From Archangium lansingense (GTDB lineage: Bacteria; Myxococcota; Myxococcia; Myxococcales; Myxococcaceae): a stretch of DNA of 64,000 nucleotides. This document shows positions 21,901 through 29,377 of the stretch, piece after piece. The notes beneath the pieces are model-generated. The model searched no databases and was not told where the DNA came from. It saw only the letters and a program-made list of their open reading frames with translations. The stretch is from assembly GCF_026626635.1 (NCBI RefSeq), contig NZ_JAPNKA010000001.1, forward strand, positions 1,054,001 through 1,118,000. The letters run 5' to 3'. The translations under genes were made by a program, and so were the position numbers. How positions within the stretch are numbered: position 1 is the stretch's first letter; the number at the start of each line of letters is the position of its first letter.

Positions 21901-23392
21901 CTATGCGTCCACGCGCAAGCATGCGGAGCGGTACGCGGAGGAGCTCGGCATGGACTTCCGCGCGGGCACCTACCACGCGGGCATGAGCGCCTCGGAGCGC
22001 GACGAAGTGCAGTCCTCGTTCCTCGGGGGCCGGCTGGAGGTCATCGTCGCGACGACGGCCTTCGGCATGGGCATCGACAAGGCGGACGTGCGCACCGTGG
22101 TGCATTCCGCGCTGCCGGCGAGCGTGGAGGGCTACTACCAGGAGCTGGGCCGCGCGGGCCGGGATGGGAAGCCCTCGCGCGCGGTGCTGCTGCACTCCTT
22201 CATCGACCGGCGCACGCACGAGTTCTTCCACGAGCGCGACTACCCCGAGCCCTCCGTCCTCGAGCGCATCTACCGCGCCGCTCGCGACGAGTCGGAGCCC
22301 AAGGAGTCGCTAGCGGCCCGAGCACGCGTGTCAGTGGACTCCTTCGACAAGGCGCTCGAACAGCTGTGGATTCACGGTGGCGTGGAGGTGAGCCCGGACG
22401 AGTCGGTGCGTCGCGGGCGGACGGGCTGGGCGGCCTCGTACGCGGCGCAGCGCGAGCACAAGCAGTCCCAGCTCGAGCACATGGCCCGCTACGCCGAGGC
22501 ACACGGGTGCCGGATGCGGCACCTGGTGGCGCACTTCGGCGACGTGCAGGACACCGGCGCTCCCTGCGGCCTGTGCGACGTCTGCGCCCCCGATTCCTGC
22601 GCCACCCTGCGCTTCGTCGAGCCCACCTCCACCGAGCTCCACGCGCTCGGGCGCATTCTCGAGGCGCTCCACGAGCGCGATGGCCAGGCCACTGGTCGGC
22701 TCCACCGAGAGCTGTTCGGCGAGGCGCTGCCCCGCCGCGACTTCGAGCGGCTCCTCGGGGGGTTGGTGCGCGCCGGGCTCGTGCATCTGTCCGAGGACGC
22801 CTTCGAGAAGGACGGCCAGAGCATCACCTTCCAGCGCGTGACGCTCACGCCCGAGGGCCGGCGCACGCGCGAGCCCTCTCCCGGGCAGGTGCAGTTGCCG
22901 GGGCGTCCGGAGGAGGCCCCCGCACGCAAGCGGCGCGGTTCTCGGACCAAGGGTGCTTCGGCAGGGGGGAGCCGTAAGAAGGCCTCGCGCCGAAAGCAGG
23001 CCGCCTCCGGGGGTAGGAGGAAGCGCCAGGCTCCCGAGCCGGCCGAGGTCGCCTACGAGTACGACGAGGCGCAGGACGAGACGAGTGCGACTCCGCGGGG
23101 CCGGGAGGCCTTGGCGCGAGCTCTGGATCGCTCCAGGCGCAGTGGAGCCACCTTGGGCGTGGGCACTCCCTCTCCCCAACTCGTGGAGGCGCTGAAGGCC
23201 TGGCGGCTCACCGAGGCCCGCCGCCGGCGCGTCCCCGCTTTCCGCATCCTCACCGACAAGGTGCTCGGGGCCATTGCCACCGCGTGCCCTCGGGATGGCT
23301 CGGCTCTGCAGCGCATCCACGGCGTCGGCCCCAAGCTGGCCGAGCGCTACGGGGAGGCCATCCTCTCGCTCGTTGGTCGCATGTCGTCCTGA
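18914..23392 (+). CDS. DNA topoisomerase III-RecQ helicase fusion
   Basis: Single 1492-aa chain joining two enzymes normally encoded separately. Residues 1-649 are type IA topoisomerase III: the TOPRIM start VVAEKPSMA, ATDAGREGELIFRYI, and the DNA-cleaving Tyr338 in SYPRTSSRHL. Residues 650-758 are a Pro/Gly-rich linker made partly of translated dispersed repeats. Residues 760 to about 1270 are RecQ: FGFADFRPYQEAV, Walker A with Lys801, DEAH at 894-897, QELGRAGRDG, and the zinc cysteines of the RecQ-Ct region (CGLCDVC). A Lys/Arg-rich segment (about 1340-1380) leads to a C-terminal HRDC domain (about 1410-1492). ATG 18914 or 18920 are possible starts. Expected role: dissolving recombination and fork intermediates, as RecQ and Topo III do together elsewhere. 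Confidence 0.93.
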   Translation: MNMGDGGRGVLAVVAEKPSMARDIARALGAREQGEGCYRGNGYVVTWAIGHLVGLAQPHEMRPEWKRWQRERLPMLPGDWPLVVEEKTASQFKVVRRVMNAPEVDIVVCATDAGREGELIFRYIYEAAGCRKPVKRLWVSSLTEGAIRDGFRLLRPGRDYEPLADAAKGRSRADWLVGMNLTRLYTLACGGDMLSVGRVQTPTLAMVVERELAIRDFVPKDYLEILATFGPAGREGPPGSYQGTWFRPAEPGKEKEWDAREARRLPADGKEAGRIVERVKAGRAAVESVTSETKRMAPPLLYDLTELQRHANRLYGFSAQRTLELAQALYEKHKLLSYPRTSSRHLSKQISETLPDVVRAIRGPWEALLAPGTGDRPLGRRFVDDAKVTDHHAIIPTTTSPESARLSQDERHIYELVCRRLLAAWHEEFVWSVTTVITAVTSPVVGEGVPEVDRFHSAGTMVVREGWKVLDVGGGQKAPKPREAGKKGSEAEAEEPEDEQELPPGLAKGQARAVRDVKPVTKRTRPPPRLTDASLLTAMESAGRALDDKELADAMRESGLGTPATRAAIIETLLDRGYLVRRGKSFEATEKGIGLIRVVHPDVKSPAMTGQWEAWLQRIEQGSGDLESFLRGIEAYIIEVVGKVPPNLLMPHVATGAATSRAPTHPRETNTPNTPRPPGEGRGEGATGPRLPPRESPLPLGEGQGEGLSQPRRNQVSAEPLASPKNTARPALTLTSPSSIPSPNTVRPERTSRQPTRPSELRGLLKEVFGFADFRPYQEAVCRAATEGKDLLLVMPTGAGKSLCYQLPGLARAGTTLVISPLIALMEDQVARLQSLGLAAERIHSGRDRATSRQVCADYLEGRLDFLFIAPERLGVPGFVELLARRTPALVAVDEAHCISQWGHDFRPDYRLLGARLPMLRPSPVIALTATATPDVQRDIVQQLGLEGAGSAPARTFIHGFRRTNIAIEVRELNPSQRSDAIRELLADPSNRPAIVYASTRKHAERYAEELGMDFRAGTYHAGMSASERDEVQSSFLGGRLEVIVATTAFGMGIDKADVRTVVHSALPASVEGYYQELGRAGRDGKPSRAVLLHSFIDRRTHEFFHERDYPEPSVLERIYRAARDESEPKESLAARARVSVDSFDKALEQLWIHGGVEVSPDESVRRGRTGWAASYAAQREHKQSQLEHMARYAEAHGCRMRHLVAHFGDVQDTGAPCGLCDVCAPDSCATLRFVEPTSTELHALGRILEALHERDGQATGRLHRELFGEALPRRDFERLLGGLVRAGLVHLSEDAFEKDGQSITFQRVTLTPEGRRTREPSPGQVQLPGRPEEAPARKRRGSRTKGASAGGSRKKASRRKQAASGGRRKRQAPEPAEVAYEYDEAQDETSATPRGREALARALDRSRRSGATLGVGTPSPQLVEALKAWRLTEARRRRVPAFRILTDKVLGAIATACPRDGSALQRIHGVGPKLAERYGEAILSLVGRMSS
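20935..20968. repeat. Dispersed palindromic repeat, copy 1, inside coding sequence
   Basis: Contains CCGGGAGAGGGACGGGGTGA, a variant of the widespread intergenic repeat built on CTCTCCC...GGGAGAGGG...GGTGAGGG. It is translated in frame as RPPGEGRGEG within the linker between the topoisomerase and RecQ modules. A second copy lies 65 bp downstream in the same orientation. Confidence 0.7.
21000..21035. repeat. Dispersed palindromic repeat, copy 2, inside coding sequence
   Basis: Near-canonical unit: CCCTCTCCCTCTGGGAGAGG followed by GTCAGGGTGAGGGT. The inner part is a perfect inverted repeat (CCTCTCCC with GGGAGAGG). It is translated as SPLPLGEGQGEG. A decayed half-unit in the opposite orientation may lie at 21109-21122. 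Such elements are normally intergenic. Confidence 0.75.
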
Positions 23393-23546
23393 GGCCTACA
23401 GCACCTCCGCGAATCCCATTCAAGAGGGGAGTGGCGAAGGCATTTTTCTTTATGAGAAAGTGAGCACTGTCTTCCGGCGAGGGCAGCGCCTTGCCGCCGG
23501 AAACGCTTTCCTGGCAGCGCGCCGATGAGGTGCCGAAGGGATCGTC

Positions 23547-24116
23547 ATGTCGCCGGAGAAAGTGGTGTTTGGCACGGCCGTCGAGGCCTTGTTCGTCCGC
23601 GAGTTGGGGGCGAGCTTGTCGGACCTCGACCGGAGACGGCTGCGCGAGGCAGGGTTGGACCTGGAGAGGCCGCTCGAGGTCTCCTACCCGTTGGACGAGT
23701 GGAAGACGTTCGTGCATGTCGCTTCCCAGGCCATCTACCCGCACCTGTCTCCCGTCGAGGCGCACTGGTGGATGGGCATCCACTACATGGAGGGCTACCT
23801 GCAGACCTTCACGGGGCGCGTGGTGGCGGAGCTGGCGCCGGCGCTCGGCCCTCGGCGCATGTTGGAGCGCATCGGGCAGGACCTGCGCAGCGGCAACAAC
23901 TTCAGCGAGGTGAGCCTGGTAGGGCACTCCCCGCGTCGCTTCGAGCTGTGGATGAATGACGTCCTCGATGACGTGCCCTCCTTCGCGGCGGGCTTCATTC
24001 TCCGGGCCCAGCAGCTCTCCGGTGCTCGCAACGTGCACGTGGACGTGGCCTCCTACGATGGCACCTCCTGCACCTTCGACATCCGCTGGCGCGAGGCCCA
24101 GGTCGTCAATGGTTGA
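23547..24116 (+). CDS. DUF2378 (TIGR02265) family protein
   Basis: Member of a paralogous family largely confined to Myxococcales, function unknown; 189 aa, a typical length. Family-like pattern: an N-terminal VVFGTAVEALFVREL, then LREAGLDLERPL, WMGIHYMEGYLQTFTGR, a middle ALGPRRMLERIGQDLRSGNNF and a C-terminal beta region with FELWMNDVLDD. It is soluble with no signal peptide. A hairpin with a bulge (23472-23502) lies in the 154-bp leader, and GAAGGGATCGTC before ATG 23547 supplies a weak ribosome site. A second paralogue occurs at 58375-58947. Confidence 0.85.
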   Translation: MSPEKVVFGTAVEALFVRELGASLSDLDRRRLREAGLDLERPLEVSYPLDEWKTFVHVASQAIYPHLSPVEAHWWMGIHYMEGYLQTFTGRVVAELAPALGPRRMLERIGQDLRSGNNFSEVSLVGHSPRRFELWMNDVLDDVPSFAAGFILRAQQLSGARNVHVDVASYDGTSCTFDIRWREAQVVNG

Positions 24117-24128
24117 GGCGGCTCGGGC

Positions 24129-25583
24129 CTACAGGTACGGCGACAGCAGTCGGGCGACTCCGTCCCGCAGGAGGATGGGCAGCGGCCGGTCATTGAGCTC
24201 CTCCAGCGTGAGCAGCCGTGAGCGCGACAGCCTCTCTTCGATGAGGGCGTCCAGGTGCTGGGCGAGCTGCGCGTCGTAGCACTCCACGTCGAACTCGAAG
24301 TTGAGCCGCAGCGAGCGCGGATCCCAATTCGCCGAGCCCACCAGCGACCACACCCTGTCCACCACCATCAGCTTGGTGTGGTCGAACGGTGGCGCGGAGA
24401 GGAAGACGCGGCTGTTGGGACGCATCACCTGCCAGAGCTGCGCGACAGAAGCCCACTGCACCACCGGGAGGTTGAGCTTCTCGGGCAGCACCAGATCCAC
24501 CCGCACGCCCCGCAGCGCCGCCACGTTCAGCGCGGTGACGAGCGCCGAGTCCGGGATGAAGTACGGCGTGACGATGCGCACCGTGCTCCGCGCGCAGGCC
24601 AGCGCTCCCAGCAGCGTCAGGCGCAGCGTCTCGAAGTCTTCGTCCGGGCCATCTGGAATCCCTCGCGCCATCACCGGCCCCGCGGGCTCCAGCGGGGGGA
24701 ACCAGGCCTCCCCGTGCAGGCGCTCCTTCGTGGTGAAGGCCCAGTCCTCGGCGAAGGTCTCTTGCAGCTGCCCCACCACCGGGCCCTCCACGCGGAAGTG
24801 CAAGTCCCTCGCGTCGCCGTGGCCGGGCAGGAAGTGCTCGCGGATGTTCATCCCCCCGGTGAAGCCCACTCGCCCGTCCACCACCAGCAGCTTGCGGTGG
24901 TTGCGCAGGTTCATGAAGGGCAGGCGCGCTGGCATCAGCGTGGGCAGGAAGCGCGCCACCTTCACCCCGGCGCGGCGCAGGCGGCCGGTGATGGGCGGCC
25001 AGTCGTAGCGCACGCCCAGCGCATCGATGAGCACCCGCACCTGCACCCCCCGCTCCACCGCCCGCCGGAGTGCATCCACGAAGCGCCGGCCCGCCTCGTC
25101 GTTGTCGAAGATGTAGCTGCACAGGGAGATGGAGGTGCGCGCCGCGTCGATGGCCTCCAACATGGCCGGGTAGGCGCCCGTGCCGGCCTCCAGGGGCACC
25201 AGTTGGTTGCCCGGCAGCAGGGGGCGGTGGCGCACTACCTCGTCCACCAGGCGAGCCAGCGAGGCCAGGTGTGCTGCCGGAGGCACTGTCGCCGCCAGTT
25301 GCTCCGGAGTGCATGCGGCCACGGCCGACTTCGGGGGGAACTGGCCGTGCTCCTGGCGCAGCGTCAGCGAGCGGGCTCGGCGGCGGATGCGGTTGATGCC
25401 CAGCAGCAGGTACAGCACCACCCCCACCAGCGGAACCAACCACACCAGTCCCACCCAGGCCACCGCCGCGCGTACGTCTCGCTTGCGCAGCACCGCGTGC
25501 CCAGTGGCCAGCAGGTTGGCCACCACCGTGAGCGCCGCCGCCACGTGGGGCCAGACCTCCAGGAACAGCGATTCCAGCCTCAT
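24129..25583 (-). CDS. Cardiolipin synthase-like phospholipase D protein
   Basis: Membrane-bound PLD-superfamily enzyme, 484 aa, most like bacterial cardiolipin synthases that join two phosphatidylglycerols (or PG and PE). Two N-terminal TM helices (about 13-33 and 40-62), then two HKD motifs: His229-Lys231-Asp236 in NHRKLLVVDGRVGFTGG, and His402-Lys404-Asp409 in DHTKLMVVD. Length and layout match ClsA-type enzymes. ATG 25583 is chosen because GGAGGG sits just upstream and the first TM helix follows closely. It is divergent from the Rieske gene and convergent with DUF2378 (12 bp gap). Confidence 0.88.
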   Translation of the reverse strand: MRLESLFLEVWPHVAAALTVVANLLATGHAVLRKRDVRAAVAWVGLVWLVPLVGVVLYLLLGINRIRRRARSLTLRQEHGQFPPKSAVAACTPEQLAATVPPAAHLASLARLVDEVVRHRPLLPGNQLVPLEAGTGAYPAMLEAIDAARTSISLCSYIFDNDEAGRRFVDALRRAVERGVQVRVLIDALGVRYDWPPITGRLRRAGVKVARFLPTLMPARLPFMNLRNHRKLLVVDGRVGFTGGMNIREHFLPGHGDARDLHFRVEGPVVGQLQETFAEDWAFTTKERLHGEAWFPPLEPAGPVMARGIPDGPDEDFETLRLTLLGALACARSTVRIVTPYFIPDSALVTALNVAALRGVRVDLVLPEKLNLPVVQWASVAQLWQVMRPNSRVFLSAPPFDHTKLMVVDRVWSLVGSANWDPRSLRLNFEFDVECYDAQLAQHLDALIEERLSRSRLLTLEELNDRPLPILLRDGVARLLSPYL

Positions 25584-25705
25584 CCTCCCTCCACCCGGTC
25601 CACTCGCCGGGCTCGGGAGACAATATGTGCACGCTCCTGGCCCGGGAGCGGGCAGGGGAGGGGGCCCCGTCCAGCATCCTTCAGAGCCACTCTGGAGGTA
25701 GGGCG

Positions 25706-25711
25706 TATACT
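25706..25711 (+). promoter_or_regulatory. -10-like TATACT, possible leaderless start for the Rieske gene
   Basis: TATACT ends 8 nt before the ATG at 25720 and there is no Shine-Dalgarno sequence. That spacing puts the transcription start at or within a base or two of the ATG. No good -35 match was found. The same geometry recurs at other genes here. Confidence 0.35.
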
Positions 25712-25719
25712 GCTCCCCC

Positions 25720-26778
25720 ATGGAGCTTCCGCCCAACGCGCCCATGCCCGACGTCACCCGCTTCTTCCACCCCGTCCTCTCCGCCCGCGAGCTGAAGGAC
25801 AAGCCGGTGCGGGTGGAGCTCGCCGGCCGCGCCTATGCTCTCTTCCGGGACGCGCAGGGCCGCCCCGCCGCGCTCGCAGACGCCTGCCCCCACCGCATGG
25901 CCCCGCTGTCCGCCGGCCGCATCACCCGCGAGGGCCAGCTCGAGTGCCCCTACCATGGCTGGCTCTTCGACGCCGATGGCCGCGGCCGCAGCCCCAGCCA
26001 GCCCGACCTCAAGAAGTGTGACGCGCGCTCCTTCCAGCTCGTCGAGCGCTTCGGCTACCTGTGGCTCTCCGCACGCGACACGCCCTTGTCCGCCTTCCCC
26101 GACTTCGCCCCCCAGGGCTACGACTTCAACGGCTCGTTCTCCATGCTCTTCCGCGCGCCCTTGCACGTGGCGCTCGACAACTTCAGCGAGGACGAGCACA
26201 CCCCCTTCGTCCACACCCGCTTGGGGTGGGACCGCTTCCAGGCGAAGGACATCGACTTCGAGGCTCACAACTTCGAGGATCGCACCGAGGTTCGCTACCG
26301 CGCTCCCCAGCGGCGCTCCTTCCTGATTCCCCTGCTGCTGCTGCGCAACGGCGACTTCTTCCACAACCACTGGGTGACGCGCTTCGATCCCGTGCGCACC
26401 GACTACACCATCACCTGGACGGGCCCCGCCGGTGAGCAGCGCCCCTTCACCAACCGCGCCATCATCTTCTTCGTGCCGGAGACGGCGGCCACTACGCGCC
26501 TGCACGTCTTCTCCTTCGGCCTGCTCCACGACGAGCGCCTGCGCCCGCTGATGCCCGTGGTGCGTCGGGCCGCGCTCGCCCTGGCCTGGTACGAGGTCCG
26601 CGACGACGCCCGCTTCATCCCCCTGGTGGCCCACACCCCCTACAGCATGAAGGGCATGCGGCTGGGCAAGTACGACAAGCCCCTCATCCATCACCGCAAG
26701 CTGCTCGAGCGCATCTACTTCGCCCAGGGCGAGGACGCCTCTCCACCCATCAAGCTGCCCGAGGCCGCCAACGGCTGA
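25720..26778 (+). CDS. Rieske [2Fe-2S] aromatic ring-hydroxylating oxygenase alpha subunit-like
   Basis: Oxygenase component of 352 aa. The Rieske cluster ligands are Cys56, His58, Cys76 and His79 (CPHRMAPLSAG...CPYHGW). The mononuclear iron site is DNFSEDEHTPFVH, with His160 and His165 and a nearby carboxylate, as in ring-hydroxylating dioxygenases and the related demethylases and monooxygenases. No reductase, ferredoxin or beta subunit gene is adjacent, so electrons must come from elsewhere. There is no signal peptide; the Leu/Val-rich stretch near 200 is probably core beta sheet. Substrate unknown; no catabolic cluster surrounds it. Confidence 0.88.
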   Translation: MELPPNAPMPDVTRFFHPVLSARELKDKPVRVELAGRAYALFRDAQGRPAALADACPHRMAPLSAGRITREGQLECPYHGWLFDADGRGRSPSQPDLKKCDARSFQLVERFGYLWLSARDTPLSAFPDFAPQGYDFNGSFSMLFRAPLHVALDNFSEDEHTPFVHTRLGWDRFQAKDIDFEAHNFEDRTEVRYRAPQRRSFLIPLLLLRNGDFFHNHWVTRFDPVRTDYTITWTGPAGEQRPFTNRAIIFFVPETAATTRLHVFSFGLLHDERLRPLMPVVRRAALALAWYEVRDDARFIPLVAHTPYSMKGMRLGKYDKPLIHHRKLLERIYFAQGEDASPPIKLPEAANG

Positions 26779-27322
26779 GCGCCGCCCCGCGTCGGGCGGG
26801 CCTCCCACTCCAGGACTGGCCCCAAGACACCCGCTGGCTGATTCCCGGGTGTGTGGTTTGCCTTCAAAATGTTGAAGGCAATAAAGTTTGAGGGTAAAGT
26901 ATGGCGCTGTCTGGGAGCTTTGCCGGCTCGGCAGGGCTGTAACTCGATGCTGTAGCTGTAGTTGGGCAGGTGTGTGGCCACTCTCGTTTCCGGAGGGTCT
27001 ACCCGGTACGGGAGCCGTGTGCCCACTGTCCGATTCAGCAACAGCGGCGTCTGATTCCCGGACGATCAAAATGTTATTGGCCCAATCCCTTGGAATAACA
27101 GGGGATTTCCGGCGGGAATGTCAGAGCACTTTACGCGGAAGCACGGAGGGTCTGGAGTGACCACACTCCACAGCTATTCGCGTTATTTCCGCTAAGCCCT
27201 CGATTTCCGGTGAGCCCGGCTGTTGGCCCGGGGGTTGCTCAAGGGAAGGGGCGCGAGGTCGCGGCTGGTACCCCAGGCGGCCACGTCCAACCCCACGTCG
27301 TTCCCCGAAAGAAGAAACCCCC
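26779..27322 (+). other. Long upstream region of the metalloprotease gene, relatively AT-rich
   Basis: A 544-bp gap, lower in GC than its surroundings. CAAAATGTT occurs twice, at 26864 and 27066. It probably holds the metalloprotease promoter and its control sites, but I cannot fix a -35/-10 or sigma-54 pair with confidence. A 7-bp inverted repeat at 27153-27170 is listed separately. No plausible small gene was seen. Confidence 0.4.
27153..27170. promoter_or_regulatory. Inverted repeat upstream of metalloprotease gene
   Basis: Perfect 7-bp arms TGGAGTG (27153-27159) and CACTCCA (27164-27170) around a 4-nt centre ACCA, 153 bp upstream of the metalloprotease start. It could be an activator or repressor site. 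There is no T-tract, so it is not a terminator. Confidence 0.3.
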
Positions 27323-28123
27323 ATGCGTAAGCTTTCCATGGCCCTGCTGGCCGGTGTTGCTCTCGTTGGTTGCGGTGGCCCCGAGGCCTCCGAGACCCGT
27401 ATCCCCTCGTTCGAGGAGTTCAAGGCCTCGGCCATCAACGACGAGGGCAACGTGTACGTCGTCAACGGCGACGAGGCCGTTGAGGGCGTCGAGGGCCTGC
27501 AGGCGTACTACGACAACTTCGTCGCCAACGGCGACGTGGGCGCCACCCAGGATGGCCTGGCCGTGTACTACATCGGCGGCGACATCAAGTGGAGCAGCAC
27601 GCAGAAGATGAACCTCACCTACTGCATCAGCTCCTCCTCCTTCGGCACCCGCTACAGCACCATGGTGAGCGCGATGAACAGCGCCACCGCGGCCTGGGAG
27701 GCCACGGCCAGCGTGAACTTTGTCCACTCCACCACCTACGACTCGAACTGCACCGCGTCCCAGGCGGGCGTGCTCTTCGACGTGCGCATGGTGAGCGGCC
27801 AGAGCTACCTGGCTCGCGCGTTCTTCCCGAACTCCAGCCGCTCGGCCCGCAACGTCCTCGTGGACAGCAGCTCCTTCGGCAGCATCTCGCCCTGGACCCT
27901 GACGGGCATCCTGCGCCACGAGCTGGGCCACGTGCTCGGCTTCCGCCACGAGCACACCCGCTCCAGCGCCTCGGGTTGCTACGAGGACAGCCAGTGGCGC
28001 GCGCTGACCACCACCTACGACCGCTCCTCCGTCATGCACTACCCCCAGTGCAACGGCACCCAGACGGGCGACCTCGTGCTGACCACCCTGGACAAGCAGG
28101 GCGCCCGCGCGCTGTACCCGTAA
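27323..28123 (+). CDS. Secreted M57-like zinc metalloprotease lipoprotein
   Basis: Extracellular or surface metalloendopeptidase, 266 aa. It has a lipoprotein signal peptide (lipobox ALVGC, Cys17), a propeptide-like region to about residue 85, and a metzincin-type catalytic domain. The zinc site is HELGHVLGFRHEH (His199, Glu200, His203, His209) with the downstream Met-turn SVMHYP. This arrangement matches myxobacterial peptidases of family M57; astacin-like relatives are the alternative. Four Cys residues in the catalytic part suit disulphides. GAAAGAAG precedes ATG 27323. Likely role: predation or nutrition by extracellular proteolysis. Confidence 0.85.
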   Translation: MRKLSMALLAGVALVGCGGPEASETRIPSFEEFKASAINDEGNVYVVNGDEAVEGVEGLQAYYDNFVANGDVGATQDGLAVYYIGGDIKWSSTQKMNLTYCISSSSFGTRYSTMVSAMNSATAAWEATASVNFVHSTTYDSNCTASQAGVLFDVRMVSGQSYLARAFFPNSSRSARNVLVDSSSFGSISPWTLTGILRHELGHVLGFRHEHTRSSASGCYEDSQWRALTTTYDRSSVMHYPQCNGTQTGDLVLTTLDKQGARALYP

Positions 28124-28148
28124 TCCGTCCGCTCGTCTGAGCTGACAG

Positions 28149-28203
28149 GGCCGGGGATGCACGCCTCCACGTGGGGCGGGGCGTCTCCGGCCTCGTCGTT
28201 TTT
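28149..28203 (+). terminator. Rho-independent terminator after the metalloprotease gene
   Basis: Stem of GGCCGGGGATGC (28149-28160) with GCGTCTCCGGCC (28181-28192), 12 pairs including two G-U on the plus strand, capped by an inner dyad CCACGTGG, followed by TCGTCGTTTTT (T-run 28199-28203). It separates the metalloprotease from the convergent DUF5335 gene, whose stop codon begins at 28203. Confidence 0.65.
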
Positions 28204-28580
28204 CACGCCGGGGGTGGCGAGGCCTCCTCGTGCACCTCCTGCGACTCGAAGTAGATGAGCGTCTTCACGTGGTCCGTGTCCTCGATGTCGAGGCACTCGA
28301 GCTCCCCACTGTCGCTCTCCTCGGCCCAGACGTGCTCCGGGTGCAGAATCCGATGGGTGAGCTCCTCGCCGGGCCGGCCCACCGTCACCTCGATGGCGCC
28401 CTGGTCGCTGCCCTTCTCTTCGATGGAGATCTCCACCAGCGGTAGGTCCCGAGCCACCGTCTGCTCGCCGAGCTCCGGACCGCCGGCCTGGATGCGGACC
28501 TGCTGGTCGCGCTCGATGGTGCTCAGCAGGAGGAGGTAGTCGGCCCACCCCTCACGGGGAATCTCTCGCGTGTGATGCAT
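28203..28580 (-). CDS. DUF5335 family protein
   Basis: Small acidic soluble protein, 125 aa. It begins MHHTREIPREGWADYL, typical of the DUF5335 family, whose members start with a T-x-E-I-P-x-x-x-W motif. The rest is a compact alpha/beta domain (VEISIEEKGSDQGAIEVTVG, ECLDIEDTDHVKTLIYF). GGAGGG lies 5 nt before ATG 28580. Function unknown. The 194-bp gap upstream contains a GC-rich hairpin without a T-tract (28736-28758), so it may or may not be read with the HEAT/M23 genes on the same strand. Confidence 0.65.
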   Translation of the reverse strand: MHHTREIPREGWADYLLLLSTIERDQQVRIQAGGPELGEQTVARDLPLVEISIEEKGSDQGAIEVTVGRPGEELTHRILHPEHVWAEESDSGELECLDIEDTDHVKTLIYFESQEVHEEASPPPA

Positions 28581-28735
28581 GACGCCCTCCGCACTGGTTC
28601 CAAGGTGGGCAGCCGGAGCGGGCGCGGCCACGGGGGAAGCGGGCGAAGAGTCGGGTTTCCCACCTGTCAGGGAGGCAGGCGCACGGGCGGGCCTCGAGCC
28701 CTCGTGAGGAGGGCGGACCACGTCCCGGGGAACCA

Positions 28736-28758
28736 CCCCGCCCGGTGAAGGGGCGGGG
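28736..28758. other. GC-rich hairpin without T-tract
   Basis: Perfect 8-bp stem CCCCGCCC (28736-28743) and GGGCGGGG (28751-28758) with a 7-nt loop, between the end of the M23-like gene and the start of DUF5335 on the minus strand. It may stabilise the 3' end of the M23 transcript or attenuate read-through. No U-run follows on either strand. Confidence 0.4.
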
Positions 28759-28774
28759 CAGTGGGGGCGGCGGA

Positions 28775-29317
28775 TTACAGCGTGGGGGCGCCGATGATGT
28801 TGCCGCAGTAGGCGTTGGTGCCGCAGGTGGTGCCCTTGCTGGTGTACCAGGCCGACTTGCGGGTGGCGTACTGGCGGTTGTCCGCGTGCACGTGCGGGCC
28901 GGTGGCCTGGCCGGTGCCGCCCACGAGGCCGAGCGCACAGCCGTCGCACGTCTTCGAGCCGGAGCTGACGTTGGCGTAGAAGTGGAGCTGGCGGAAGTCC
29001 CAGCCGTTGGCGCCGGTGACGACGTAGTAGTTGCCCGCGCCGCCGTTACAGGTGGAGCCGTAGCAGGCGCCCGCACAGCCACCGAAGTACTGGTAGTAGT
29101 AGCTGCCGGCCAGCATGCCGCGGTGGTTCCACTCGTTGCACGAGCCGTTGCCGATATCGAGCGCGGTGTGGCTGCTGCCCGAGCAGCTGTAGTACGTGGT
29201 CGAGTTCACGTACGCGGCGGTGTCACAGATGGGGCCCTTGGCGGTCGCGGAAACGGCCACCCCGGCCCAGCCCGCCACGAGCGCCGCGGCGGCGTACATC
29301 ATCTTCTTCGCGTTCAT
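28775..29317 (-). CDS. Secreted M23-like metallopeptidase
   Basis: Small exported protein, 180 aa, with the zinc ligands of family M23 (lysostaphin-type) peptidases: His50-x3-Asp54 in SHTALD and His142-x-His144 in TGPHVHADN, preceded by GLVGGTGQ as in typical M23 C-terminal halves. M23 enzymes cut peptidoglycan cross-links or Gly-rich peptides. The signal peptide ends near AVSA (about residue 24). At least nine Cys suggest a disulphide-rich extracellular enzyme. AGGAGGAAGT precedes ATG 29317. It is the last gene of a minus-strand run behind two HEAT-type proteins (60 bp gap). Target unknown: own wall, prey wall or a protein. Confidence 0.8.
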   Translation of the reverse strand: MNAKKMMYAAAALVAGWAGVAVSATAKGPICDTAAYVNSTTYYSCSGSSHTALDIGNGSCNEWNHRGMLAGSYYYQYFGGCAGACYGSTCNGGAGNYYVVTGANGWDFRQLHFYANVSSGSKTCDGCALGLVGGTGQATGPHVHADNRQYATRKSAWYTSKGTTCGTNAYCGNIIGAPTL

Positions 29318-29377
29318 ACTTCCTCCTGAGTGCGTCACTCCGAGTGCTTCACTGCGTGAGGAACTGCCTTCCCCCCG

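Noticed and set aside
18914..23392. Possibility that topB-recQ is two genes merged by a frameshift
   Set aside because: The reading frame is open throughout with a long linker, both enzymes are complete, and the linker's repeat units are themselves translatable; a single protein is the simpler reading, though cDNA would settle it.
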